Assembly (NCBI GenBank): GCA_020636195.1
Contig: JACJYH010000006.1
Coordinates: 141,615-205,614, forward strand
Source: Lewinellaceae bacterium
GTDB lineage: Bacteria > Bacteroidota > Bacteroidia > Chitinophagales > Saprospiraceae
Length of the DNA stretch: 64,000 nucleotides
Direction of reading: 5' to 3'
This document shows positions 53,170-60,906 of the stretch, one piece after another. Under the pieces are notes generated by a model. The model was not told the origin of the DNA, did no database searches, and saw only the letters and a list, made by a program, of their open reading frames with translations. Position 1 is the first letter of the stretch. Every line of letters begins with the position of its first letter. Made by a program: the position numbers and the translations under genes.

Positions 53170-54615
53170 ATGCACAAGGATGTGATGGCCTCCAACCATA
53201 GAAAGACAAAAATCATTGCCACTGTTGGCCCGGCGTGTGATACTATTCCAAAGTTGATGGATTTAGTGAAAGCCGGTGTAGATGTTTTTCGTTTGAATTT
53301 TTCACATGGGACGCATGAGAATCACCTAGAAGTGATAGACAATATACTGGAAATCAATGAGATGCTAGGCACCCATGTCGGTATTCTAGCTGACCTGCAA
53401 GGGCCGAAACTCAGGGTTGGGAATATGGAGAATAACGGCATCAACATTGCGCCTGGAGATATTTTGACCTTCGTGAATGAGAAATGTGTCGGCAACAAAG
53501 ATAGAATTTACATGAGTTATTCATCTTTTGCCAAGGATGTCAAACCGGGTGAAATGGTATTAGTGGATGATGGGAAAATCAGATTGGAAGTCATTTCTAC
53601 CAACAATAAAGATGAAGTCAAGTTGAAAGTATTGTTTGGTAGTTTTTTGTCTTCGAAGAAAGGTGTAAACCTACCGGATACTAAGATTTCGCAGCCATCG
53701 CTCACTGAAAAGGATCTGGAAGACTTGGATTTTATACTGACTCAACCTGTGAATTGGATTGCACTTTCGTTTGTTAGAAATGCTTCTGACGTCACAGATT
53801 TACAGAAAAAGATCGCCAAGAAAAATCACCATGCAAAGGTGATTGCTAAGATAGAAAAGCCGGAAGCAATTAAGAATATCAAAGAAATCGTAAAGGTAGC
53901 CGACGGTATCATGATCGCTAGAGGAGACTTGGGTGTGGAAGTACCTATGGAACAGCTTCCATCGCTTCAGAAACGCATCATCATCCGTTGTGTGAAAATG
54001 GCAAAACCTGTCATCGTTGCTACCCAAATGATGGAAAGCATGATCGTCAATCCTTCGCCATCAAGAGCTGAAGTGACGGATGTAGCCAACGCTGTACTGG
54101 ACGGTACCGATGCAGTGATGTTGTCAGGCGAGACTTCCGTAGGAAACCATCCTGTGTTGGTGGTAAAGGAAATGCGCAAGATCATTTCAGATGCTGAAAA
54201 ACACTTTTTGATGTTGGTACGTAGAAAAGATCCCGATCCGCAGGCAGAAACCTTCCTATCCGATGTACTCTGTTTTAATGCACCAAGGATTGCGGAGATC
54301 GTCCATGCAAAAGCTTTGACGGGCATCACTGTAAACGGGTATACCGCTTTCAAAATGTCTTCCTATAGACCCAACAGTGAGATCCATATTTTCTCCAATA
54401 AAATCCACATGTTGAGTACGCTAGCATTGGTTTGGGGCGTAAAGGGTCATTTTTATTCTAAGTTTACGACCACCGATGATACCATCAAGGATGTCAACGA
54501 AAAACTCAAGGAAATAGGTTGCGTAGTACCTGGTGACATCGTCATTAACACCGGAAGTATGCCGCTGCAGAAGCGCATACGTACCAATATGCTGAAGATA
54601 TCTGTAGTAGATTAG
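53170..54615 (+). CDS. pyk: pyruvate kinase
   Basis: 481 aa, the usual length, converting phosphoenolpyruvate and ADP to pyruvate and ATP in glycolysis. Motifs: TKIIATVGPACDTI, RLNFSHGTHENH, LADLQGPKLRVG, the active-site region AKIEKPEAIKNIKEI, MIARGDLGVEVPMEQLP and the VIVATQMMESMI helix, plus a C-terminal allosteric-type domain ending RTNMLKISVVD. Its last 273 coding bases are duplicated about 1.1 kb downstream, so the present 3' end may be a recombinant. The ATG at 53170 is taken; Met at 53185 is an alternative. Confidence 0.97.
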   Translation: MHKDVMASNHRKTKIIATVGPACDTIPKLMDLVKAGVDVFRLNFSHGTHENHLEVIDNILEINEMLGTHVGILADLQGPKLRVGNMENNGINIAPGDILTFVNEKCVGNKDRIYMSYSSFAKDVKPGEMVLVDDGKIRLEVISTNNKDEVKLKVLFGSFLSSKKGVNLPDTKISQPSLTEKDLEDLDFILTQPVNWIALSFVRNASDVTDLQKKIAKKNHHAKVIAKIEKPEAIKNIKEIVKVADGIMIARGDLGVEVPMEQLPSLQKRIIIRCVKMAKPVIVATQMMESMIVNPSPSRAEVTDVANAVLDGTDAVMLSGETSVGNHPVLVVKEMRKIISDAEKHFLMLVRRKDPDPQAETFLSDVLCFNAPRIAEIVHAKALTGITVNGYTAFKMSSYRPNSEIHIFSNKIHMLSTLALVWGVKGHFYSKFTTTDDTIKDVNEKLKEIGCVVPGDIVINTGSMPLQKRIRTNMLKISVVD

Positions 54616-54683
54616 GGAAGTGGCTATAAGCCAATAATGGATGATTCTATGACCAGCCTTTCAGTTTTGGAATGCCTTTAGTG
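54343..54683 (+). repeat. 341-bp direct repeat, left copy (pyk 3' end plus flank)
   Basis: It runs from ACCGCTTTCAAAATG inside pyk, through the stop, to TTTAGTG in the former 3' end of the zinc-ribbon gene. It equals 55458-55798 with no indels and 14 substitutions by my count (about 96% identity). Confidence 0.9.
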
Positions 54684-54702
54684 GTTTGGGTCGTCTATTT
54701 AG

Positions 54703-54897
54703 CTATGGCTTTGTTATTCTTTCTTTTTCTTTTAGTTCTTTTAATTCTTTATTTAGATCTCTATTCTTCAAGAAGTCTTTAGCCCATTGCAACTTTTCAT
54801 TATAGCTTGGATTCGCCTTATACTTTTCAGTCAAATTTTTTGTAATGGTGACATTCAAATCACTTATATCAACCTTATTCTGAACTAATGCCTTCAT
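54703..54897 (-). CDS. small partner protein of the DUF6934-like module
   Basis: A 64-aa charged helical protein (KALVQNKVDISDLNVTITKN and a Lys/Glu-rich tail LNKELKELKEKERITKP). I do not recognise a domain. Its ATG overlaps the stop of the 148-aa gene by 4 bp (ATGA), so translation is coupled. The layout, a larger gene followed by a small charged one, is like that of toxin-antitoxin pairs, but no function is shown. Confidence 0.65.
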   Translation of the reverse strand: MKALVQNKVDISDLNVTITKNLTEKYKANPSYNEKLQWAKDFLKNRDLNKELKELKEKERITKP

Positions 54898-55340
54898 TTT
54901 GCACTCACTTTATTGATCATAAAAAAATTGTAATCAGTACCCTTTTTGAAACGTTCTAATTTGCCGTCAAGTTCCCCATATAATTCAAAATCTGCTTCAA
55001 TAATTTCAAGAAAGGCTGAAAGATACTTCCGGTAAAGCCTAGTTCTTGAGTGCGTGCTACCTTTTGCAATTACCAAAGTGCCATCATATTTCTCAAAGAA
55101 CAGATACAATGTAGAAGCTACGGTTAGTAGAACCTTTTCAGTGTCATTGTTATTAGTTCTCACAAAGTCATCAAAATCCTTGCTTAAACCAATTGAGTCT
55201 CCAAATGCTAAATTATAAATATTTTCAACAATGTGCTGGTATAAAACCACCTTTAACACTTTGCCTTTTGGACCTTCACTTATGAATTCGTAGGAAAGCT
55301 TATCTGCATCAATTTGTAAAGCATATTTCTCTTTTCCCAT
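54894..55340 (-). CDS. DUF6934-like protein
   Basis: A 148-aa soluble protein. The patterns EFISEGPKGKVLKVVLYQ, YNLAFGDSIGL, EKVLLTVASTLYLFFEKY, the STHSRTRLYRKYLSAF segment and a final FKKGTDYNFFMI resemble, from memory, the Bacteroidota family DUF6934, which has no known function. The conserved Ser/Thr-Arg-x-R-L-Y element could be a nucleic-acid or phosphate-binding site. It is the first gene of a two-gene unit carried on the insert flanked by the pyk repeats. Confidence 0.7.
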   Translation of the reverse strand: MGKEKYALQIDADKLSYEFISEGPKGKVLKVVLYQHIVENIYNLAFGDSIGLSKDFDDFVRTNNNDTEKVLLTVASTLYLFFEKYDGTLVIAKGSTHSRTRLYRKYLSAFLEIIEADFELYGELDGKLERFKKGTDYNFFMINKVSAK

Positions 55341-55457
55341 TTATTTCTATAAAACCCTACATCTTTGGTTTCTAATCACAAAGATAAGTTTTCCGCTTGG
55401 AAATTCTGAAAGATTTTTTTGCGTTTTGCCTTTGTAAGATTATATCAATAATATAAC

Positions 55458-55730
55458 ACCGCTTTCAAAATGTCGTCATACAGACCCAACAGTGAGATCC
55501 ATATTTTCTCCAATAAAATCCACATGTTGAGTACGCTGGCATTGGTTTGGGGCGTAAAGGGTCATTTTTATTCTAAGTTTACGACCACCAATGATACCAT
55601 CAAAGATGTCAACGAAAAACTCAAGGAAATAGGCTGTGTTGTACCTGGTGACATCGTCATCAACACCGGAAGCATGCCGCTTCAGAAGCGCATACGTACC
55701 AATATGCTGAAGATATCTGTAGTAGAGTAG
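55458..55730 (+). pseudogene. duplicated 3' fragment of pyk
   Basis: It encodes the last 90 residues of pyruvate kinase (an open frame from the internal ATG at 55470 gives 86 aa ending KISVVE) with no start region of its own. Compared with the intact gene, 13 coding differences are visible, 11 of them synonymous; only Asp-to-Asn and Asp-to-Glu change the protein. It is probably untranslated or makes a useless fragment. Confidence 0.9.
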
Positions 55731-55798
55731 GGAAGTGGCTATAAGCCAATAATGGATGATTCTATGACCAGCGTTTCAGTTTTGGAATGCCTTTAGTG
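55458..55798 (+). repeat. 341-bp direct repeat, right copy
   Basis: It ends inside the coding region of the zinc-ribbon gene (55762-56022), so this is the copy that keeps the original junction to its right. Confidence 0.9.
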
Positions 55799-56022
55799 AA
55801 GAATCCGGCAAGAAATCCTGGGAAACCCATCTCTTTCATCTTGTCTTTTACAAAGCTTTGCATCTGTGTTGCATCCCAATCCGGGCGTGTAAACTGCCCC
55901 TTTTCGTAGCAGTAGGCGCAATACATTTTGCTGGTGGTTCCATCTGCATTGGTGCCGCCGCCGTTAGGTGATTTTTTCAGTGGCATGCCGCAACTTTGAC
56001 AATTTTTATATGACTGCTCCAT
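55762..56022 (-). CDS. zinc-ribbon protein (Zn_ribbon_2-like)
   Basis: About 86 aa from the ATG at 56022, where MEQSYKNCQSCGMPLKKS starts the domain; the open frame runs 20 codons further upstream. Two zinc knuckles are visible, NCQSCGMPL and YCAYCYEKG, followed by a helical tail (MQSFVKDKMKEMGFPGFLAGFF). The function is unknown. It is convergent with the displaced pyk fragment; its last 37 bp also occur at 54647-54683, the mark of the duplication. Confidence 0.83.
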   Translation of the reverse strand: MEQSYKNCQSCGMPLKKSPNGGGTNADGTTSKMYCAYCYEKGQFTRPDWDATQMQSFVKDKMKEMGFPGFLAGFFTKGIPKLKRWS

Positions 56023-56331
56023 AAGAATAGATTTAAGGTGTTGAATATGATTTTTAGAATTATCTGAAAATAAATAGTACAAAACCTAAATACGATTTGA
56101 TGTTGTAATGTTTCAAATATTGCAGCAACAAGAGCATATTTTATTTATTGTGGTAAGTTTTATTGATGATTTTGTGAGTATTATTCTATTGCTATATTTT
56201 TATTAATACTATTTCTTCATTCAATTTTGACCAAATATCGGTTTTAAAATTTTGAAATTTCCTTTGGTATAGATGACCTGCTGACAATTGGACGCATTTA
56301 CTTCTGGTACATTACTACTATTTGGTTGTAT

Positions 56332-57054
56332 CTATTTCACCTTCTGTTTTACAAATCTATATCCAATCCCTAATGCGAAAAATCTACCTGTTCCATCTGA
56401 GTAACTTATCGCTTCAGGCTGCTCGACTCCTTTGTATGTGTAACTCATTCTTAACTCTTGTATGATTTTATGACCAAAGACTTGTTGAATATCAAAAAAC
56501 AACTCAAGCCTACTCCAAAAAGCATAACCGAACTTTAAACCAAAAATTGGAACCAACTGAGAATTTGAATATGCAAATGCTTCGATGTCCTTTAAAAGTT
56601 CAAAATTATCGGGTTTGATTCCATCCGGAATATCACCACCAATTATACCAACATCTTGGGAGATGGATTTCTGAATACCAAGCCCAAAATTTGGCTGCAA
56701 AATAAATTTACTCTTTTCAAATATATTATAGGACAAAATAAAATCCAATCTACAGACATCAACACCATTCCAACCACTTCCTCCACCTCCATTTTCTTTA
56801 TAAAAACGAAAAAATGTAGTTACCGGATACTGTGAGTAACAACCCGACAATAAAATTCTTTCATTTATCCAATGAGCATATTGAACTTTGTAAAAATAGT
56901 TGTCATTAGCAACTCTTGTGCCAATGATATCCGGGTGCAGTTTAGTCTTAAATTGAGGAGGATAATAAGTTGGGCCAAATTCAATAGTTACGATTTGCCC
57001 ATGTAATGAGCAAATCTTAATGATAAAAATTTATGTAATGAAATAGGTTCTCAT
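56332..57054 (-). pseudogene. outer-membrane barrel paralogue, broken by a stop in the signal peptide
   Basis: It is a near-copy of the gene at 57160-57897. Its ATG (57052-57054) starts MRTYFIT, then TAA at 57031-57033 where the intact copy has TTA (Leu). The frame then continues open to 56332. Without the signal peptide the barrel cannot reach the outer membrane; an internal start at 56850 gives 172 aa. The C-terminus ends YRFVKQKVK, shorter than its neighbour. Confidence 0.85.
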
Positions 57055-57159
57055 ACTTCATACACTTTCCATTTGTTCGGTCAAAATGGTCGCAACATCA
57101 TCTAAATTGTACTTCATCGTCTTACTCATCCACATCTTATAACTCTGAACGTCTGTCTT

Positions 57160-57897
57160 TTATTTTCTCCGTTTTTTGGTGAGCTTTTGTTTTACAAATC
57201 TATACCCAATCCCTAATGCATAAAATCTACCTGTTCCATCTGAGTAACTTATCGCTTCAGGCTGCTCAACCCCTTTGTATGTGTAACTCATTCTTAACTC
57301 TTGTATGATTTTATGACCAAAGACTTGTTGAATATCAAAAAACAACTCAAGCCTACTCCAAAAAGCATAACCGAACTTTAAACCAAAAATTGGAACCAAC
57401 TGAGAATTTGAATATGCAAATGCTTCGATGTCTTTTAAAAGTTCAAAATTATCGGGTTTGATTCCATACGGAATATCACCACCGATTATACCTACATCTT
57501 GGGAGATGGATTTCTGAATACCAAGCCCAAAATTTGGCTGCAAAATAAATTTACTCTTTTCAAATATATTATAGGTCAAAAATAAATCTAATCTACAGAC
57601 ATCAACGCCATTCCAACCACTTGCTCCACCTCCAAATTCGCTTAAAAAGCGAAAAAATGTAGTAACAGGATACTGTGAGTAACTACCTGACAATAAAATT
57701 CTTTCATTTATCCAATGAGAATATTGAACTTTGTAAAAATAGTTGTCATTAGCAACTCTTGTGCCAATGATATCCGGGTGCAGTTTAGTCTTAAATTGAG
57801 GAGGATAATAAGTTGGGCCAAATTCAATAGTTACGATTTGCCCATGTAATGAGCAAATCTTAATGATAAAAATTAATGTAATGAAATAGGTTCTCAT
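57160..57897 (-). CDS. predicted outer-membrane beta-barrel protein (tandem paralogue)
   Basis: A 245-aa protein with a signal peptide ending LHGQ and an eight-strand-like barrel pattern (GFGLGIQ, SRLELFFDIQQVFGHKI, GRFYALGIGYRF). The family is unknown to me. It ends with KKRRK and TAA, but the upstream vestige at 57901-58035 has TCA at the same place and runs on 33 codons. So this gene has probably lost a C-terminal tail (remnant 57058-57159) through one nonsense change. Only 3 bp separate the old stop (57058-57060) from the ATG of the downstream paralogue. Confidence 0.75.
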   Translation of the reverse strand: MRTYFITLIFIIKICSLHGQIVTIEFGPTYYPPQFKTKLHPDIIGTRVANDNYFYKVQYSHWINERILLSGSYSQYPVTTFFRFLSEFGGGASGWNGVDVCRLDLFLTYNIFEKSKFILQPNFGLGIQKSISQDVGIIGGDIPYGIKPDNFELLKDIEAFAYSNSQLVPIFGLKFGYAFWSRLELFFDIQQVFGHKIIQELRMSYTYKGVEQPEAISYSDGTGRFYALGIGYRFVKQKLTKKRRK

Positions 57898-57900
57898 ACT

Positions 57901-58035
57901 TTATACACTTTCCATTTGTTCGGTCAAAATGGTCGCAACATCATCTAAATAATACTTCATCGTTTTACTCATCCGCATCCTATCACTCTGAACGTCTGTC
58001 TTTGATTTTCTCCGTTTCTTATTGAGCTTTTGTTT
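57901..58035 (-). pseudogene. C-terminal vestige of a third tandem paralogue
   Basis: It encodes KQKLNKKRRKSKTDVQSD and continues to LTEQMESV with TAA at 57901-57903. It matches the end of the 57-kb gene and its remnant tail, then homology stops abruptly at 58035, where a deletion removed the body of the gene. Confidence 0.75.
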
Positions 58036-58509
58036 GGAATCTTAAATTCTCGAAGGAATTTTCTTCTTTAAAAAATGTAAACTAACTCACAATAGCCAAA
58101 AAAAAATACCTTCTGCCTTTGCTCTGTATTCTCGTAGATACTTAGGTTCTGCAGCCCCTGATCGGGTGGTAGGCCATTTTTAATTTTGCCTTAAACTTGA
58201 TTAACTGTAGTCTTACACCGTTTATGTCGGCTACATTATCAATGTTAAAATAATACTTGTCTCGCTTTCCCAGTCACAGCCTGACACTTTTCAGGCTTAA
58301 AAATTTTCACTCAAATGGTTTTTTGTTGTTATTTGGTTTTTTAAAACCAAATTTGAAACAAAGATAAATATTTTTATTTGGTGCAAAATATTTTGATGGT
58401 TTTTTAATAATAAAAAATGGCTATCAAATCGCCCCGTTTTGTTTAAAAGGTGAAATAGAAGATACTTAATTTTGTTTAAAAGTTAGATTGGATGTTGCTT
58501 GACATTGCC
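58036..58509. other. 474-bp intergenic region with a 22-bp palindrome
   Basis: No gene is visible. ATTTGGTTTT (58331-58340) and AAAACCAAAT (58343-58352) form a near-continuous palindrome, possibly a terminator or operator. The GC-richer segment 58140-58190 (GCAGCCCCTGATCGGGTGG) stands out but I cannot assign it. Confidence 0.4.
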
Positions 58510-59325
58510 TTATTTACGACCATTATATATCCAATCCACCGCTTCCCTCACACTGCCTTTTTCAAGAAGGGATTTTTTCGCCGCATCATACGCCAGATCC
58601 GTTGCTTCCATAATCATTTTTGTTCCTCTGTCTATGAGTTTTTCATTCGTAAGTTGCATATTGACCATTTTATTGCCCTTGACGCGTCCTAGCTGTATCA
58701 TGGTTGCAGTGGTGATCATATTGAGTACCATTTTTTGCGCTGTTCCGGATTTCATCCGAGTGGAGCCAGTCACATATTCAGGACCTACGATGACCTCGAT
58801 AGGGTAGTCACATGCCTTGGTGATGGGAGCGTCCGGATTGCAGGTGATGCACCCTGTTGCGATACCATGTGTACGAGCCGTTTCCAATCCTTGTATGACA
58901 TAAGGTGTGGTACCAGAGGCGGCGATTCCAATGAGGATGTCTGAGGTATCGATGTTAAATTTTTGTAGGTCTTTCCAACATTGTGTTGTACTATCTTCAG
59001 CGGATTCTACGGAGGAGCGGATGGCGGCATCACCACCTGCAATGATGCCTATGACCATGTCCTTCGGAACGCCATAGGTGGGAGGACACTCAGATGCATC
59101 GAGAATGCCCAATCGGCCACTTGTTCCGGCACCAATATAAAACAGTCTGCCTCCATTTTTCAGTTTTTCTACCACCTTTTCCACCACTTTTTCGATAGCC
59201 GGAATGGCTTTTTCAACGGCAAAAGCAACAGTTTTATCCTCACCATTGATGTCGTGAAGGATTTCAGATATTGCTTTGGATTCTAGATGATCGTATTGGG
59301 AGGGTGATTCTGTGATTTTATGCAT
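58510..59325 (-). CDS. murQ: N-acetylmuramic acid 6-phosphate etherase
   Basis: About 271 aa from the ATG at 59325 (MHKITESPSQYDHLE matches the usual MurQ N-terminus; the frame runs 14 codons further). It cleaves the lactyl ether of MurNAc-6-P to give GlcNAc-6-P in peptidoglycan recycling. SIS-fold motifs: YIGAGTSGRLGILDASECPPTYG, AGGDAAIRSSVESAEDS with the catalytic Glu region, and GSTRMKSGTAQKMVLNM. It overlaps the upstream symporter gene by 8 bp. Confidence 0.95.
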   Translation of the reverse strand: MHKITESPSQYDHLESKAISEILHDINGEDKTVAFAVEKAIPAIEKVVEKVVEKLKNGGRLFYIGAGTSGRLGILDASECPPTYGVPKDMVIGIIAGGDAAIRSSVESAEDSTTQCWKDLQKFNIDTSDILIGIAASGTTPYVIQGLETARTHGIATGCITCNPDAPITKACDYPIEVIVGPEYVTGSTRMKSGTAQKMVLNMITTATMIQLGRVKGNKMVNMQLTNEKLIDRGTKMIMEATDLAYDAAKKSLLEKGSVREAVDWIYNGRK

Positions 59326-60850
59326 GTGCGCTAGATTCTCGGGGTTTTGAAATGAACCATAGTCCAATGAATGTCAATATACCATTTAAAATAAGAATTT
59401 CTATACCTATCTTAAAACCTGAAAAGAGACGTTGGGACAGATGGCTCAAAGATGTGATGGTATCCTGTGCAAAACCGAGTTTGGAGCCGAACCATTCAGG
59501 GTTATTGATGAAATCTATGCCTAATATTACAAGTGGTGATAACAAGCATACGAGCAACACCCATCTATCATTCACTAGTCTATGGGTTAATATACCAAAT
59601 GAAAATAGTCCCAACAACGGCCCATAGGTATAACCTGCCAACTTGAGAATGACGTCTATGATAGACTTGTCATCTATCCATTTGAACATCAAAATACACA
59701 ACAAAAATATGAAAGCAAAAGTCAAATGCACTTTGAGCCTAGTGGCTTTCTTTTGCGCTTCGGATTGTGCAGTATTTTTTTCCATTCCCAAAATGTCAAT
59801 ACAAAAAGAAGAAGTCATAGCAGTTAAAGCTCCATCTGCACTAGGAAACAAAGCCGAGATCAGGCCAATGATAAAAATGATAGCCACTGAAACACTCAAT
59901 GTTCCTCCCAAGGCAATGGTGGGAAAAAGATCATCTCCTTTGAGATTCAATCCATTCGATTCAGCAAACAGAAAAAGTAATCCTCCCAAAAACAAAAATA
60001 AACCATTGACTATCAATAATATGGTAGCCAAAGTAACCATGTTTTTTTGAGAACCTCCAAGGGTGCGTACACTGATGTTTTTTTGCATCATCTCTTGATC
60101 CATTCCAGTCATGGTGATGGTGATAAAGGCACCACCTAGCACCTGCTTCCAAAAAAAGCTGGCAGAATATGCATCCCCATTATAGATTTTTGTAAGTCCC
60201 TTAGATGCAAGGGTTTGCCAAGCTTCGTTTGTCGTAATGTTTAGTGAGGAAAGGATGGCAAAGATGCTCACTACCAATCCCAAGAGCATAAAAGTGGTCT
60301 GCAAGGTATCCGTATAAACGATGGTCTTCACTCCTCCTTCAAAGGTGTAAAGCAATATGAGTAAGAGTATGATCGCGGCAGTGACACCAAATGGGATGCC
60401 CATAGATTTTAGTATAAAGATCTGCAATATATTGATGACGAGATACATCCTTGCTGTTGCGCCTAATGTTCTAGAAACCAAAAAAAATAATGCACCCGTT
60501 TTATACGCCCTTGGCCCAAATCTCTCATCTAAGTATCTGTATATGGACGTCAAATTCATCTTATAATACAAAGGCAAGAGGACGTATGCCACCACAATAT
60601 ATCCAATAAAATATCCAATCACCACTTGATAGTACCCAAACCCAATAGAACCTACTGTTCCGGGTACAGATACAAATGTCACCCCACTCAATGATGTTCC
60701 CACCATGCCAAAGGCAACGAGAAGCCAATGGCTGTTTCTATTGCCAATGAAAAAAGAAGCATTATCTGAGTTTTTTGATGTGTAATAGGCAACGCCCAAA
60801 AGCAGGGCAAAATACCCAAACACAAACCCAAAAAGCAAAATTGGCGACAT
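59318..60850 (-). CDS. sodium:solute symporter (SSS family)
   Basis: A 510-aa inner-membrane transporter with about 13 helices. Motifs: the N-terminal FFIGNRNSHWLLVAFGMVGTSLSG substrate/sodium region, YRYLDERFGPRAYKTGALFF, and GLISALFPSADGALTAMTSSFCID. It probably takes up a sugar or amino sugar; the pairing with murQ (8-bp overlap, cotranscribed) makes a MurNAc-type or anhydro-muropeptide-derived substrate attractive, as inference. No dedicated MurNAc kinase (anmK/murK) is visible here. Confidence 0.9.
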   Translation of the reverse strand: MSPILLFGFVFGYFALLLGVAYYTSKNSDNASFFIGNRNSHWLLVAFGMVGTSLSGVTFVSVPGTVGSIGFGYYQVVIGYFIGYIVVAYVLLPLYYKMNLTSIYRYLDERFGPRAYKTGALFFLVSRTLGATARMYLVINILQIFILKSMGIPFGVTAAIILLLILLYTFEGGVKTIVYTDTLQTTFMLLGLVVSIFAILSSLNITTNEAWQTLASKGLTKIYNGDAYSASFFWKQVLGGAFITITMTGMDQEMMQKNISVRTLGGSQKNMVTLATILLIVNGLFLFLGGLLFLFAESNGLNLKGDDLFPTIALGGTLSVSVAIIFIIGLISALFPSADGALTAMTSSFCIDILGMEKNTAQSEAQKKATRLKVHLTFAFIFLLCILMFKWIDDKSIIDVILKLAGYTYGPLLGLFSFGILTHRLVNDRWVLLVCLLSPLVILGIDFINNPEWFGSKLGFAQDTITSLSHLSQRLFSGFKIGIEILILNGILTFIGLWFISKPRESSAHA

Positions 60851-60906
60851 ATCTAATTAATTTTATATTACATATATATTTATAATTATATCATCTGATA
60901 TTATTG

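Larger units (their letters stand above)
54684..55457 (-). mobile_element. foreign insert between the two pyk 3' copies
   Basis: 774 bp that has no counterpart in the undisturbed arrangement (pyk followed by the convergent zinc-ribbon gene). It holds two overlapping minus-strand genes and no integrase or transposase. It is notably more AT-rich than pyk. Confidence 0.7.
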
